In this document: piece by piece, positions 1 to 12,139 of the stretch
How the letters are laid out: each line of letters opens with the position of its first letter
Numbering within the stretch: position 1 is the stretch's first letter
Source: Omphiscola glabra
Lineage: Eukaryota; Mollusca; Gastropoda; Lymnaeidae
DNA: 64,000 nt
Direction: 5' to 3'
NCBI GenBank assembly: GCA_964017045.1
Contig: OZ024806.1
Coordinates: forward strand, 23,235,088 to 23,299,087
Program-made: the position numbers and the translations under genes
The notes under the pieces: generated by a model
Seen by the model: only the letters and a program-made list of their open reading frames with translations
Database searches by the model: none
What the model was told of the DNA's origin: nothing

Positions 1-81
1 AGTCGTTGAGGACAGGAAAAGAAAAACGATAAGACTACAGTGATAAGAAAACAATTAAAAACTGTCTGTTGGGACAAAATT

Positions 82-250
82 CAGTGGCGTTGTTAGGGCT
101 AGTGCCAACCGTGGTGGGTCAATAATTTTTCCGCCCCCGTTCCTTCCACGACCCCCCCCCCTCTGCAGTTGGTCGAAAATTCCACCCCTCCATGAAAAGC
201 GGAAATCACCCTCCTCCCTCCCATGTCCCACGACACTGATGCAACGCCCC
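82..250. mobile_element. hAT-type MITE fragment (CAGTGGCG family)
   Basis: The left end begins CAGTGGCGTTGTTAGGG, the same terminus as the hAT MITEs found at 39.9-50.4 kb. The interior contains the GCCCCC and CCACCCCTCCATG blocks typical of that group here. The right end is degraded into a C-run, so no matching terminal repeat or target duplication could be seen. It is probably an old, eroded copy. Confidence 0.4.
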
Positions 251-391
251 CCCCCCCCCCCCACCAAAAAAAAAAGCTTTAATATCCGAGGTCATTTAGT
301 GATAACATTTAATAAAAAGTATTTGTAATGGCATTGTCGAGAGCGACAGTTACTACATGACGTAACGATGCAGTGGCACGTCAAAGAGTAC

Positions 392-561
392 GCACTCTGA
401 ATGCCACTCTGTGCTGATGAACGCAGTTATCTTTTCCTGGAGGTGAGGCGTGTCAATCCGTGCGAGGGTCCCGCCCAATTTCCCGCAGGCATCGTAAGCC
501 ACGCGCCAAGTGACCTGGTTCTTGACGAAGATGAACCTTGTCGCGGCACTTGCCCTGTCAA
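392..561 (-). CDS. C-type lectin-like domain exon (partial gene)
   Basis: On the minus strand a TTTTGCAG acceptor opens an exon encoding RFIFVKNQVTWRVAYDAC, then KLGGTLARIDTPHLQEKI. This is the N-terminal half of a C-type lectin fold: a beta strand, the helix with W..A...C, then the LGG.LA.ID motif. The family binds carbohydrate or other ligands and is often secreted and greatly expanded in molluscs. Only this exon is visible. The 5' exons would lie at higher coordinates and the Ca2+-binding C-terminal half at lower coordinates, beyond the window or unrecognised. The 3' border is uncertain: the nearest possible donor is a weak GTACTC, and reading through gives a stop at about 353. No signal peptide exon was found, so it may be an isolated or dead exon. 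Confidence 0.55.
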
Positions 562-701
562 CTGCAAAATGGCGATGAAATATATATTTTAAAAAAAACA
601 CCAACAAAAAAAAACAATTTAGTGACGAATCCAAACATAAATATAAAAAGAAATTCAGGCAAAAATTAAAAACAAATATTTACAAAAGCCGCGCTAAGGA
701 C

Positions 702-830
702 AAATGCTCTGCTACGGGGATCGGCATACAGAACAAATGCTCTACTACGGGGGTCGGCATACAGAACAAATGCTCTACTACGGGGGTCGGCATACAGAAA
801 AAATGCTCTACTACGGGGGTCGACACACTT
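702..830. repeat. 33-bp minisatellite, about 4 copies
   Basis: The unit contains GCTCTACTACGGGGGTCGGC followed by ATACAGAACAAAT. Copies are nearly identical. The 33-bp period keeps a frame open, but nothing suggests coding. Confidence 0.9.
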
Positions 831-1599
831 TGATTATTCGAGGATCCATATTTATAAATGATATGATTTTTTTTTACCTGTTAAGAAAATGGTTTGGGAG
901 CCGCATATCCTTAAAGATTGTAAATAAATAAATAGATAAAAATTTTTTTTTAAAAATCCGCATCTTTATCTTCCAAAAGTCTCAGCTGTATTCATCAATC
1001 AGACAACCGAACAGAATAAGATATCTTCCTGTACGCAGTCATACATCTTTGAACAATCAGACTTCCCCTCACAGACAACCATGCGTCTTCACACAGACAC
1101 CAGGCATCTTCACACAATCAGACATCTTCAGCCAGACAATCAGACAGAGACGCAGACAGACGCAACTCACCCGAGTCTGGGACATACCAACTTCCGGTTT
1201 GTGCGCAGACCACCAGTGCGGCCAACACAATGACGTAACACGCCATCCTACTCCCACCAGTGGTCTTTCCTAATCACGCCATTAGGACTCAACGCTTCAT
1301 TGACACAATCAGAAACCCTTTCATCAACGCCTACGTCATTCACGGTTCATTGACCTGGAGAGCCAAGGTCTGGTGTTGGCCATGCGCATCGATACAGAAT
1401 AATCACTAGAAAATCACACTGACGAAGGTCAAAGTTCATGGTTGGCAGATGTAATGTCTGTCATGCCTTGTCTTAAATCATGGCTGTCTAACAGCTTATT
1501 GAGACACTAAGATCCCTGGTACAGACAGCTGGCTTGAATTTCTAAAACAAAATAATTTTTTTAATGAAACATTTTTGTTTATATAGGCGACACAAAGTT

Positions 1600-2062
1600 C
1601 GAAGCCTTGCCCTAAACAAAATTTGCAACATTCGCGAATCCTTGCTCTAACAGCATTTGCAACATTTGCGAAGCCTTGCTCTAACAGCATTTGCAACATT
1701 TGCGAAGCCTTGCTCTAGCTAGCACTTGCAACATTCGCGAAGCCTTGCTCTAACCAGCATTTGCAACATTCGCGAAGCCTTGCTCTAACCAGCATTTGCA
1801 ACATTCGCGAAGCCTTGCTCTAAACAGCATTTGCAACATTCGCGAAACCTTGCTCTAACCAGCATTTGCAACATTTGCGAAGCCTTGCTCTAACCAGCAT
1901 TTGCAACATTTGCGAAGCCTTGCCCTAACAGCATTTGCAACATTCACGAAGCCTTGTTCTAAACACTATTTGCACATTTCCAAATCCTTGTTCTAGGAAA
2001 AAAACAACCATTTGCAACATTTGCGAAGCCTTGCTCTAACCACCACTTGCAATCTTGAGCCA
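1600..2062. repeat. 35-bp minisatellite, about 12 copies
   Basis: The unit is CGAAGCCTTGCTCTAACCAG followed by CATTTGCAACATTCG, with single-base indels between copies. Copies near 1960-2030 are more diverged. The preceding 830-1600 holds no recognisable gene. Confidence 0.9.
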
Positions 2063-2589
2063 TCTTTGCTAAATGATTTTTTTTATTTATAATTTATAAG
2101 GAACATAAATGGCTAACACTATTTGTTGGTTGACGCCGTACGGTATAAAACAATTTGACTTCGTTGCCATGTCTTTTTTTGGCCATTTAGTTTTTAAATT
2201 TTACTTCCGCTCACTTCCTTTCCGTTCTTCTGAACTTTGTTTTAGCCAGGTTTTTTTACGACCACTCTTATTCTTTTCTCTATATTTTTAAAGTAGGATA
2301 CATGTAAACATATTATGTAAATTTAATTTATACCTACATGAATGTGTATTGTTTTGTTTGCTTTGTTTGGGGTTTTTTGTACCGATAAAGGGATTAGCCG
2401 AAACACCTACATTTGTATTTTGTATGATCATAATCATTATTAAATCATAACATATATTGTTTTATGTACACAAATTATGTGTGTCTAATTAATATACTTT
2501 AAAGCTTTATCACGGTCCAACACTACTTTAACAATTTATGTATGATGAAGTTTAAAAATAACAACCCATTAAAATGTATTTTTCATACA

Positions 2590-2805
2590 TTTTTAAAAAT
2601 AAAATTGTAATATTGATCAATGTTGATGGGGCTGAAAATTTGACAAAAACATGCTTACAAGTAACGCACTTTGAAAGAATCCCAATTAGTGCTCCCCCCA
2701 CCACCAGGCTCGCAACCGAACGTTTTTTTCACGCCTCTGAACTATATTAATGTTCTACTCACATACCCGCTTTTACACCGCATATTTATTTCAGCTTATG
2801 ATGTC
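2590..2805 (+). repeat. Interspersed repeat, same family as 23528-24009
   Basis: It shares GCTGAAAATTTGACAAA, CCCAATTAGTGCTCCCCCC and a TTTACACC.CA.ATTTATTT block with 23528-24009 (same orientation) and with 15985-16212 (opposite orientation). This copy lacks a clear left terminus. From 2806 to 2960 there are three or four degenerate tandem copies of a GTCTAATGAGTTTGTGTATG unit; 2960-3445 shows nothing recognisable. Confidence 0.7.
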
Positions 2806-3447
2806 TAATGAGTTTGTGTATGAAAAAAGGAAGTGGGCTGTAAATCTGCATGTCTAATGAGTTTGTGTATGGGGGGAGGGCAGTAGAACTATATGTCTAG
2901 TGAGTTTTTGTGTACATGGGGCAATATAACTATATGTCTAGTTAGTTTGTGTGCAGGTGAGCCTGGGCATGTACACCTTTGTTTTTAAATTCTTATAAAT
3001 CCGTTGAGAAATAAACTTACCAAACCGACTTGATTTTCCACACTTCACACCAAATAATTGAATATTAAAATTATACATTTCAGTAAAACTTAAACTCAAA
3101 TATTGGCAATGAATATTTGAGCATTTCCATCTAAAATTTGGATGAAACACAGACATTAATAGAATTTTTATGCCCTTTTGTGAGAAGGTATTTTATCCAC
3201 AATAACAAGAAGTGAAGTAATATTTTCCACTTTTACCTCGGTAAATAGAAATACAATTGCACTGACTGTGAAACAAACGAAAAAATATTATCTCACTATC
3301 TGTATGAATGGCTCTGAAAAATATAATCTCACTCTCTGTATTCGCGAACGATGGCGCTAAAGACTTCTCTAGATCTAACGCAATGATAGAAGCTCAACAA
3401 ACTTGACAAAGACGAAATCATTCATCGAATCCAACTTTCTGGTCTAC

Positions 3448-3580
3448 TTTGGCGTGCCACGCAGTCCTGTGTCTGCCTGGAAGTGCCACGCAGTCCTGTG
3501 TCTGCCTGGAAGTGCCACGCAGTCCTGTGTCTGCCTTGAAGTGCCACGCAGTCTTGGGTCTACTTTGGCGTGCAGTCCTG
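3448..3580. repeat. 29-bp minisatellite, about 4 copies
   Basis: The unit is GTGCCACGCAGTCCTGTGTC followed by TGCCTGGAA. The small ORFs across it on both strands change frame with each unit and are not genes. Confidence 0.85.
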
Positions 3581-3884
3581 GGCCTTAAAAAAATGTTTTT
3601 GGAATAAACGAAACAAAATTTAAGTTCCACAAACCACCACGCTAACACGGCGATGCCAGTGGCCTCCCTTTCATCGCTGACCACTGACGTAACCGTGTAT
3701 TCATTCGTCCCGTATCTGTCCGGCCCCCAATCCCCCATTGGATTTTCAAGGGAACAAAATAATTATTTCGTCGGAGGTTAGCGAGGGTGGGGGCTGGGAG
3801 GGATTACAGGAGATCACTGTATATTAATCTTTGACTTTTTAAAATATATTTATTTGGTGGGCGAAGATGGTTTGAAAATGAAGT

Positions 3885-4165
3885 CCCAATGTTATGGAAA
3901 CCACTTGGCAACTAGTTTGGTGGCGCTGTCATTTATAGAAACCACTTGGCAACTTGTTTGGTGGCGCTGTCATTTATAGAAACCACTAGACCACTAGTTT
4001 GGTGGCGCTGTCATTTATAGAAACCACTAGACCACTAGTTTGGTGGCGCTGTCATTTATAGAAACCACTTGGCAACTAGTTTGGTGGCGCTGTCATTTAT
4101 AGAAACCACTAGACCACTAGTTTGGTGGCGCTGTCATTTATAGAAACCACTTGGCAACTAATTTA
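3885..4165. repeat. 41-bp minisatellite, about 7 copies
   Basis: The core is TAGTTTGGTGGCGCTGTCAT then TTATAGAAACCAC. Two interspersed variants have the same length, ending TTGGCAAC or TAGACCAC. Confidence 0.9.
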
Positions 4166-4329
4166 AATAGATGTAACATCATAGTATAGTCATTATTTAA
4201 AAAAAAATTGTTTACAGTTTTTTTCTTCTAAGTTTTATAGGAAACTTGTTTGTTAAAGAACTGTATATTTGTCCTTAAGAAGCAATCGATTTTAAAACCC
4301 GTCTCCCCACATCCATTGTCATCGTTTCT

Positions 4330-5792
4330 CTGTTCACCACTGATTAGACATGGGACTATTGGTTCACCACTGATTAGACATGGGACTATTGGTTCACTAC
4401 TGATTAGACAGGGGACTATTGGCTCATCACTGATTAGACATGGGACTATTGGTTCCCCACTGATTAGACATGGTACTATTGGTTCACCACTGATTAGACA
4501 TGGGGCTATTGGTTCAACAATGATTAGACATGGGACTATTGGTTCCCCACTGATTAGACATGGCACTATTGGTTCATCACTGATTAGACATGGTTTTATT
4601 GGTTCATCCCTGATTAGACATGGTACTATTGGTTCACCACTGATTAGACATGAGCCTATTGGTTCATCACTGATTAGACATGAGACTATTGGTTCATCAC
4701 TGATTAGACATGAGACAATTGGTTCATCACTGATTAGACATGGGACTATTGGTTCACCACTGATTAGACATGGGACTATTGGTTCATCACTGATTAGACA
4801 TAAGACTATTGGTTCACCACTGATTAGACATGGGACTATTGGTTCCTCCCTGATTAGACATGGGACTATTGGTTCACCACTGATTAGACATGGGACTATT
4901 GGTTCACCACTGATTAGACATGGGACTATTGGTTCACCATTGATTAGACATGGGACTATTTATTCACCACTGATTAGACATGGGACTATTGGTTCACCAC
5001 TGATTAGACATGGGACTATTAGTTCACCACTAATTAGACATATACTATTGGTTCACCAGTAATTAGACATGGTACTATTGGTTCACCACTAATTAGACAT
5101 GGGACTATTGGTTCACCACTGATTAGACATGGGACTATTGGTTCATCCCTGATTAGACATGGTACTATTGGTTCACCACTGATTAGACATGGTACTATTG
5201 GTTCACCACTGATTAGACATGGGACTATTGGTTCACCACTGATTAGACATGGGATTATTGGTTCACCACTGATTAGACATGGGACTATTGGTTCATCCCT
5301 GATTAGACATGGGACTATTGGTTCACCACTGATTAGACATGGGGCTATTGGTTCACCACTGATTAGACATGGGACTATTGGTTCATCACTGATTAGACAT
5401 AAGACTATTGGTTCACCACTGATTAGACATGGGACTATTGTTTCATCCCTGATTAGACATGGGACTATTGGTTCACCACTGATTAGACATGACCCTAATG
5501 GTTCACCCCTGATTGGACACGGGACTATTGGTTCATCCCTGATTAGACATGGGACTATTGGTTCATCCCTGATTAGACATGGGACTATTGGTTCATCCCT
5601 GATTAGACATGGGACTATTGGTTCATCCCTGATTAGACATGACACTACTGTCTCACCATTGATTAGACATGGGACTATTGGTTCATCCCTGATTAGACAC
5701 GGGACTATTGGTTCATCCCTGATTAGACATGGGACTATTGGTTCATCCCTGATTAGACATGACACTACTGTCTCACCATTGATTAGACACGA
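4330..5792. repeat. 30-bp minisatellite, about 48 copies
   Basis: The unit is GGTTCACCACTGATTAGACA then TGGGACTATT. The period is a multiple of three, so open frames of 270 and 289 codons appear on opposite strands. A 1-base deletion near 5041 shifts the frame. Substitutions are spread over all codon positions. This is non-coding satellite-type DNA. Confidence 0.95.
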
Positions 5793-6139
5793 TGTCTTTC
5801 TATCTGATAAGGAGTTCAAAATTAAAACGACCCAAACACTTAATAGAAAAAAGAGCAAAACAAAGTTTGGGAAAACCCTAAAAAAAAGGACGTAACAAAA
5901 CAACCTTTTTTTTCAGGTTTTGCTTATTTCCTTTTACCTAACCTGATTGAAGTCTTTCGCCCTTTATTGCCCTTTATTGCCCATACATTTAACACCACAT
6001 CTTGTTTTCTACTTGCAAAGTGTGTCCGGTGTCTCTTGATTGCTCCCCTTCCATAAGTGACTCCGGTGTCTCTTGATTGCTCCCCTTCCATTTTCTTCAA
6101 CCCTTTCTATACTTCTCCAATAAACAGCCACCGAGTTAT

Positions 6140-6665
6140 TCTACTCTGGTGTCACCCTGTTCTGTTAACCTTTTCTGGTAGCGGCCTGTTCTGTTAAACA
6201 CCCTTTTCTGGTAGCACCCTGTTCTGTTAACACCCTTTTCTGGTAGCACCCTATCCGTTAACACCCTTTTCTGGTAGCACCCTATCTGTTAACGCCCTTT
6301 TCTGGTAGCACCATATCTGTTAACGCCCTTTTCTGGTAGCAGCCTGTTCTGTTAACACCCTTTTCTGGTGGCACCATGTTATTTTTTCAATGTACTCTGA
6401 TAGCACCCTGCTCTGCCTACTGACACCTTTTTCTACTGGCAACCTGTTCTGCAGGCAATCTGATTTGGTGGCACCCTGTTCTTGTTCTGGTTATATCCTA
6501 TTCTGGTTGACCTTAGTCTGGTGGCACCCAGCTTTGGTTACACCCTGTTCCGATGGCACCCTGCTCTGGTAGCACCCTATTCTGGTAGCACCCTATTATG
6601 ACGGCACCCTATTCTGATGGCATCCTATTCTGATGACACCCTATTCTGGTGGCACCCAGTTCTTT
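6140..6665. repeat. 31-bp minisatellite decaying into short GGTAGCACCC repeats
   Basis: Early units read ACCCTTTTCTGGTAGCACCC then TATCTGTTAAC. After about 6390 the array degenerates into irregular TCTGGTGGCACCCTGTT segments. From 5800 to 6140 there is only low-complexity sequence and one short duplication (TGATTGCTCCCCTTCCAT at about 6040-6095). Confidence 0.85.
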
Positions 6666-6719
6666 CATTTGCCTGTGTTATATAATGGAAACGACTCGAG
6701 CAACCTGTCAAATTTGCAT

Positions 6720-6815
6720 TTTCCCCCGGGTATCAACCCACCCCCTGTGAAGGTGTCACCCGATGCGGTCCGTGTCCCCCGCAACCTCCTAGTGACGCCA
6801 CGGCCTTTGAATACT
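6720..6815. mobile_element. hAT-type MITE fragment
   Basis: GGTGTCACCCGATGCGGTCC, then a CCCCC-rich stretch and CTAGTGACGCCACGG, resemble the right end of the CAGTGGCGTAGCTAGG family (compare 44812-44868). The left terminus and target duplication are not visible. Confidence 0.35.
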
Positions 6816-7756
6816 ATGAAATTACACGCACCTAGTCCTAAAACCTCTAACATGCTGACAAATTGCCACACACAAAAACAACAACAAAAAAACAAACACA
6901 TAATAACAGCCTCGTCATGCCAGGAAATAGAAGATATTATTTATCAATATCGTTCTGGGAATACATACCACTAATCTAATAGTCGAAAACTAATTTATTT
7001 TCAAGGAACCCGATATCTTTCTTTTACCTTTTCCGAGTTCATTTCCCATCGCGACGGAATTGTTACCCCTGTTGTCCACGTTGATCAATGACGCCATTTC
7101 GAGGTGGTAACAAAAAAAAAAAAAGCCTCTAAATCGACGCGAAACGGAAATCGTAAGAACTCTCGAACACGATGTTTTGTGCTCGCAAATAAAAAAAAAA
7201 TCAACCTATCAAATCACTTTACATCATAAATCAATCCATGTTCAGGGCGGCTGTGACCCAGAAGCTGGACAACGTGTGAGAAACAGTGATTGTGTTTGTA
7301 CTTTAATGTTGGCCACATTTGAATTTTATTTCACCCCCCCCCCCTCTATCTCTCCAATTTCAGTGACAATATGGTACCTCGCTGGGATGAAAGATTTGGA
7401 ATGTCTTTATAAATGCTAAGCGCACGTCACAAGGACTTTTATCAGTGCGTTTCATCTTTTGACGGTCTCTTCTGTTGGTGGTGCATTGTACTTAGATTCA
7501 AGGGTTAAGTCAACGGGAAAAAATGTGTGGGAACTCACCTTAGACCCCCCCCCCCCCCTTCCCGATCAAGTCCTATGAAAAAAGTTTTGGAAGTGACCAA
7601 AGATCTCTCACTCCTCCCATCCACAACTCCACGCCCCGAAATAAAAAAATGTATTTGATTTCTTTGCATATACAGAGCCGGTTTGCACACGAATAAACGA
7701 ATAACAACACGTGACGTGTAGTGACAAATAGGTTAATTTGTTTGTTGTATTAACAA

Positions 7757-7872
7757 AGTGAGCACCACAGTGGGTGATGCTCTTTACCACAGTGGTTGAT
7801 GCTCTTTACCGCAGTGGTTGATGCTCTTTACCGCAGTGGTTGATGCTCTTTACCACATTGGGTGATGCTCTT
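7757..7872. repeat. 22-bp minisatellite, 5 copies
   Basis: The unit is GTGGTTGATGCTCTTTACCGCA. Flanking 6980-7750 contains homopolymers but no supported gene. Confidence 0.85.
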
Positions 7873-8040
7873 TCCTTCATACATAATAGTGGATTTTTTT
7901 TAAAGCCACTAAACAGTAACTGGTGTGGAAAGAACCCAGGAAAGTTGTTCCCAAGATTTTCCCTAGGGACTTGTACCCCTGACTAGAATATGATATTTGA
8001 TGATTCATATTTTCAGCAAATGTCCTTTCGCCGGATGTCG

Positions 8041-8215
8041 CATCCGGAGCCGTCGCAAGTGCCTTGCAAACACGTTGCTACAGGGGGCCTCGAATATTTA
8101 AGGGCCCGGAATTTGTGATGTGGGAGAGCAAAAATTAAACTATGAACTTTGAATGCAGTGGGCACAAAACAGAAAAGTGCGGGGGGGGGGGGGGGCTACA
8201 AAAGTCACGCAACGT
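8041..8215. mobile_element. Fragment related to 52651-52820
   Basis: It shares GAACTTTGAATGCAGTGG, ACAAAAC.GAAAAGTG and GTCACGC.ACG with the element at 52651-52820, interrupted by a 16-base G run. The termini are not clear. Confidence 0.4.
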
Positions 8216-8511
8216 TTTGGTCTCATGTAGGATAGTTTGAGAACCGGCTCACATCTAAAATACGTTTAAAAAAAATTCCTGCAAGCTGTTAAAAATGCAA
8301 TTTGGTATTCACCACCCTCTAACTCGATTTCCTCATTTCATGCACCTGTGGCCATGTGGTGAGCGCCACAAATCAATCGATAATAATTAATCGATTTCAT
8401 TCGATTTACATGGACAGAATGTCAAGCAAATCTTCGATCAGACAAACTGACACTTTTACTTTTATGGATGGTCAGATTGCACGTAAATCAAACTCATGAT
8501 TAAAATCTCTC

Positions 8512-8665
8512 AATAGCCAAATGATTATAATCTCACAACAGCCAAATGGTTATAATCTCACAACAACCAAATTTATTATAATCTCTCAACAACCAAATGA
8601 TTATAACCTCACAACAACCAAATGATTATAATCCCTCAACAACCAAATGATTATAATATATAATC
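8512..8665. repeat. 25-bp minisatellite, about 6 copies
   Basis: The unit is AACCAAATGATTATAATCTC then ACAAC. It lies directly before the 24-bp array. Confidence 0.85.
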
Positions 8666-8704
8666 AAAGAAATGGTCTTGTTAAACAAAAACCCCCCACA
8701 CATT

Positions 8705-9825
8705 ACCACACAATAACCTCTCCTCTACACATTACCACACAACAACCTCTACACATTACCACACAACCTCTATACATTACCCCACAACAACCTCTACACA
8801 TTACCACACAACAACCTCTACACATTACCACACAACCTCTATACATTACCCCACAACAACCTCTACACATTACCACACAACAACCTCTACACATTACCAC
8901 ACAACCTCTATACATTACCCCACAACAACCTCTACACATTACCCCACAACAACCTCTACACATTACCCCACAACAACCTCTACACATTACCCCACAACAA
9001 CCTCTATACATTACCACACAACAACCTCTATACATTACCCCACAACAACCTCTATACATTACCACACAACAACCTCTATACATTACCACACAACAACCTC
9101 TATACATTACCACACAACAACCTCTATACATTACCACACAACAACCTCTATACATTACCCCACAACAACCTCTATACATTACCACACAACAACCTCTATA
9201 CATTACCACACAACAACCTCTATACATTACCCCACAACAACCTCTATACATTACCACACAACAACCTCTACACATTACCACACAACAACCTCTACACATT
9301 ACCCCACAACAACCTCTACACATTACCCCACAACAACATCTACACATTACCCCACAACAACCTCTACACATTACCCCACAACAACCTCTATACATTACCA
9401 CACAACAACCTCTATACATTACCCCACAACAACCTCTACACATTACCCCACAACAACCTCTACACATTACCACACAACAACCTCTACACATTACCCCACA
9501 ACAACCTCTACACATTACCCCACAACAACCTCTACACATTACCCCACAACAACCTCTACACATTACCCCACAACAACCTCTACACATTACCACACAACAA
9601 CCTCTATACATTACCACACAACAACCTCTATACATTACCACACAACAACCTCTATACATTACCACACAACAACCTCTACACATTACCACACAACAACCTC
9701 TACACATTACCACACAACAACCTCTACACATTACCACACAACAACCTCTATACATTACCCCACAACAACCTCTACACATTACCACACAACAACCTCTACA
9801 CATTACCACACAACAACAACAAAAA
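8705..9825. repeat. 24-bp minisatellite, about 46 copies
   Basis: The unit is ACAACCTCTACACATTACCA then CACA, with two frequent variants (TACACA/TATACA and ACCACA/ACCCCA). The 24-bp period gives mirror ORFs of 398 and 368 codons on opposite strands. These are artefacts of the period. Confidence 0.95.
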
Positions 9826-9839
9826 CTTCCAGTTCAAAT

Positions 9840-11335
9840 TTGACACATGTTGAAATGACTTTTCGACAACAAGATGTCATTTTATTATAAGTAAATATTT
9901 ATTGTAAATATAACCAAAGATTTTACATTGGGTAAAATATATGATAAACTGAATAATATATTATCTTGTCTCGTAACATTATTCCGAATAATAACGGAGA
10001 AACTTATTCCAAAAAAAAAAATGATATTCTCTTGTGTTTGGCATCAATATTTATACATAAACCAATAATCTAAGGCATTTGTCTACAATAAGTGACTACA
10101 TTCGTTGCCATAAAAGATGTTGCAAAGCGCGTTAAAAACATGTGGCGGACTATTCATAAGAAAACCGGTTGTAAACTTAGTCTAAAGTCTAAATTCACCC
10201 ACCGGTTCTTAAAGGTAACTATGGTTAATTTGTTTTTAACATTCAACTAAAAATGGGAAGTGATTAATTTAAATAAGGCTTTGCGAAAATGCAAAATATG
10301 TTAATAACGTGTTAAAATCCTAAGGTTAATAATATTATTACATAAATTACATCAAATGTACAATTTTGTAAACATATTAATTAACATAAGACATATAACA
10401 TATTAATTAATACATCTAATATTCGTGCATTAAAAAGACAGGTTTAAAAGGCATTTTTATTGGGGGTGGGGCAAACAATGGCTACTACAGTTAGTTAATT
10501 GATATCACGATTAAGCAGCTTCTAAGAGTTGCCTCACTGAACACAAGTGTCACTGGCATTTTTTTTTAAAAAGACAGCAGACTTGTGTTGTTCTTCCTGT
10601 TTGTGTCTGACGTGTTAAAACATTGGTTGCTGCCCTTGAAAAGTGAGAGGCGCTGGTTGGTTGAAGGAGTGGCTACTGTAGCTGTCGTTCGCTAACATAG
10701 TCACAGTTGAAAGTTGTGGAACTCGGTATGCATGGTGCTAATATAAAATCTACAAATTCTGAAGCAGATGGAAAAAAAACGAGTGGAGTGAGGTCAAGAT
10801 TTATAAATTATTTGTATCATAAATCACCCCCACAAACCACCCCCCTCCACACCAACCCTCCACCCAAAAAATAAATAAATAAATTACAACAAAAATAAAA
10901 AAGTGTATGCGTATTTATATAATGTACAGCCTATTGTACAACAATAGAGGCAGATCTAATGTTTGAGGTTCTCTTACTTAAAACATAAATGGCCATTCTG
11001 AAAATAAAGCAATTTATTTAAATACATATTTTAGTGGCTACCCCAATGACAAAGCATTAACTCTTTGTTTCGTTTCTGTTGATCAAGAAATGAATTCGTT
11101 TTACATTGTTAACGTTACAAAAAAATAATTCATTATTGTTATTAGGCTTATTATTTGTTATGACCTTAATGAAGTATTATTGTTTGTTTTGTAGCTATAT
11201 ATTGTTATGACATATATTTCCTTTCACCATTAATTATGCTACAAGGACTGTTTTCTTATAAATATCAATTGTTATAAGCGAAAAGCATTGTAATTGTTGT
11301 TACTATCAGAATGCCTATCACGACAACAACTAATT
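9840..11335. other. AT-rich intergenic DNA
   Basis: No exon, RNA gene or mobile-element terminus could be recognised. The sequence is AT-rich with poly-T and poly-A tracts. Confidence 0.5.
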
Positions 11336-11344
11336 TAAGTATAA

Positions 11345-11557
11345 CGACTACTTCTACTGCAGGCATAACAACAACTACTTCTACTGTAGGTATAACAACA
11401 ACTACTTCTACTGCAGGTATAACAACAACTACTTCTACTGTAGGTATAACAACAAATACTTCTACTGTAGGTTTAAGGTATTAATGTTAAATGTGTATAA
11501 TACTTGTAGACTATTAATGTTAAACTATATTAAAACACACACACACACACACACACT
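11345..11557. repeat. 27-bp minisatellite followed by (AC)n
   Basis: About five copies of AGGTATAACAACAACTACTT then CTACTGT run to 11470. A pure AC dinucleotide run lies at 11534-11557. Confidence 0.85.
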
Positions 11558-11624
11558 CAAGTGTTATTTTAAATGTAACTTAAGAATAAGGCAACCATCA
11601 TGCTGTACTCTCATTTGTCAACCC

Positions 11625-12138
11625 TTCCCTCCTTTCTCCTATCCTTGATGCCCCCTGTCCCCTTTCTCCTGTCCTTGATGCCCCCTATCCCCTTTCTCCT
11701 GTCCTTGATGCCCCTTGTCCACTTTCTCCTGTCCTTGATGCCCCCTGTCCCCTTTCTTCTATCCTTGATGCCCCCTATCCCCTTTCTCCTGTCCTTGATG
11801 CCCCTTGTCCACTTTCTCCTGTTCTTGATGCACCCCTTGTCCACTTTCTCCTGTTCTTGATGCCCCATGTCCACTTTCTCCTGTCCTTGATGCCCCTTGT
11901 CCACTTTCCCCTGTCCTTGATGCCCCATGTCCCCTTTCTCCTGTCCTTGATGCCCCCTGTCCACCTTCTCCTGTCCTTGGTGCCCCATGTTCACTTTCTC
12001 CTGTCCTTGATGCCCCCTGTCCACCTTCTCCTGTCCTTGATGCCCCTTGTCCCCTTTCTTCTATCCTTGATGCCCCCTATCCCCTTTCTCCTGTCCTTGA
12101 TGCCCCCTGTCCCCTTTCTTCTGTCCTTGATGCCCTAA
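11625..12138. repeat. 30-bp minisatellite, about 17 copies
   Basis: The unit is CTTTCTCCTGTCCTTGATGC then CCCCTGTCCC. It is pyrimidine-rich on the plus strand, with open frames on both strands explained by the 30-bp period. Confidence 0.9.
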
Positions 12139-12139
12139 A

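Noticed and set aside
8647..9843. A 398-codon threonine/glutamine-rich protein and its 368-codon mirror ORF
   Set aside because: Both follow directly from a 24-bp tandem repeat.
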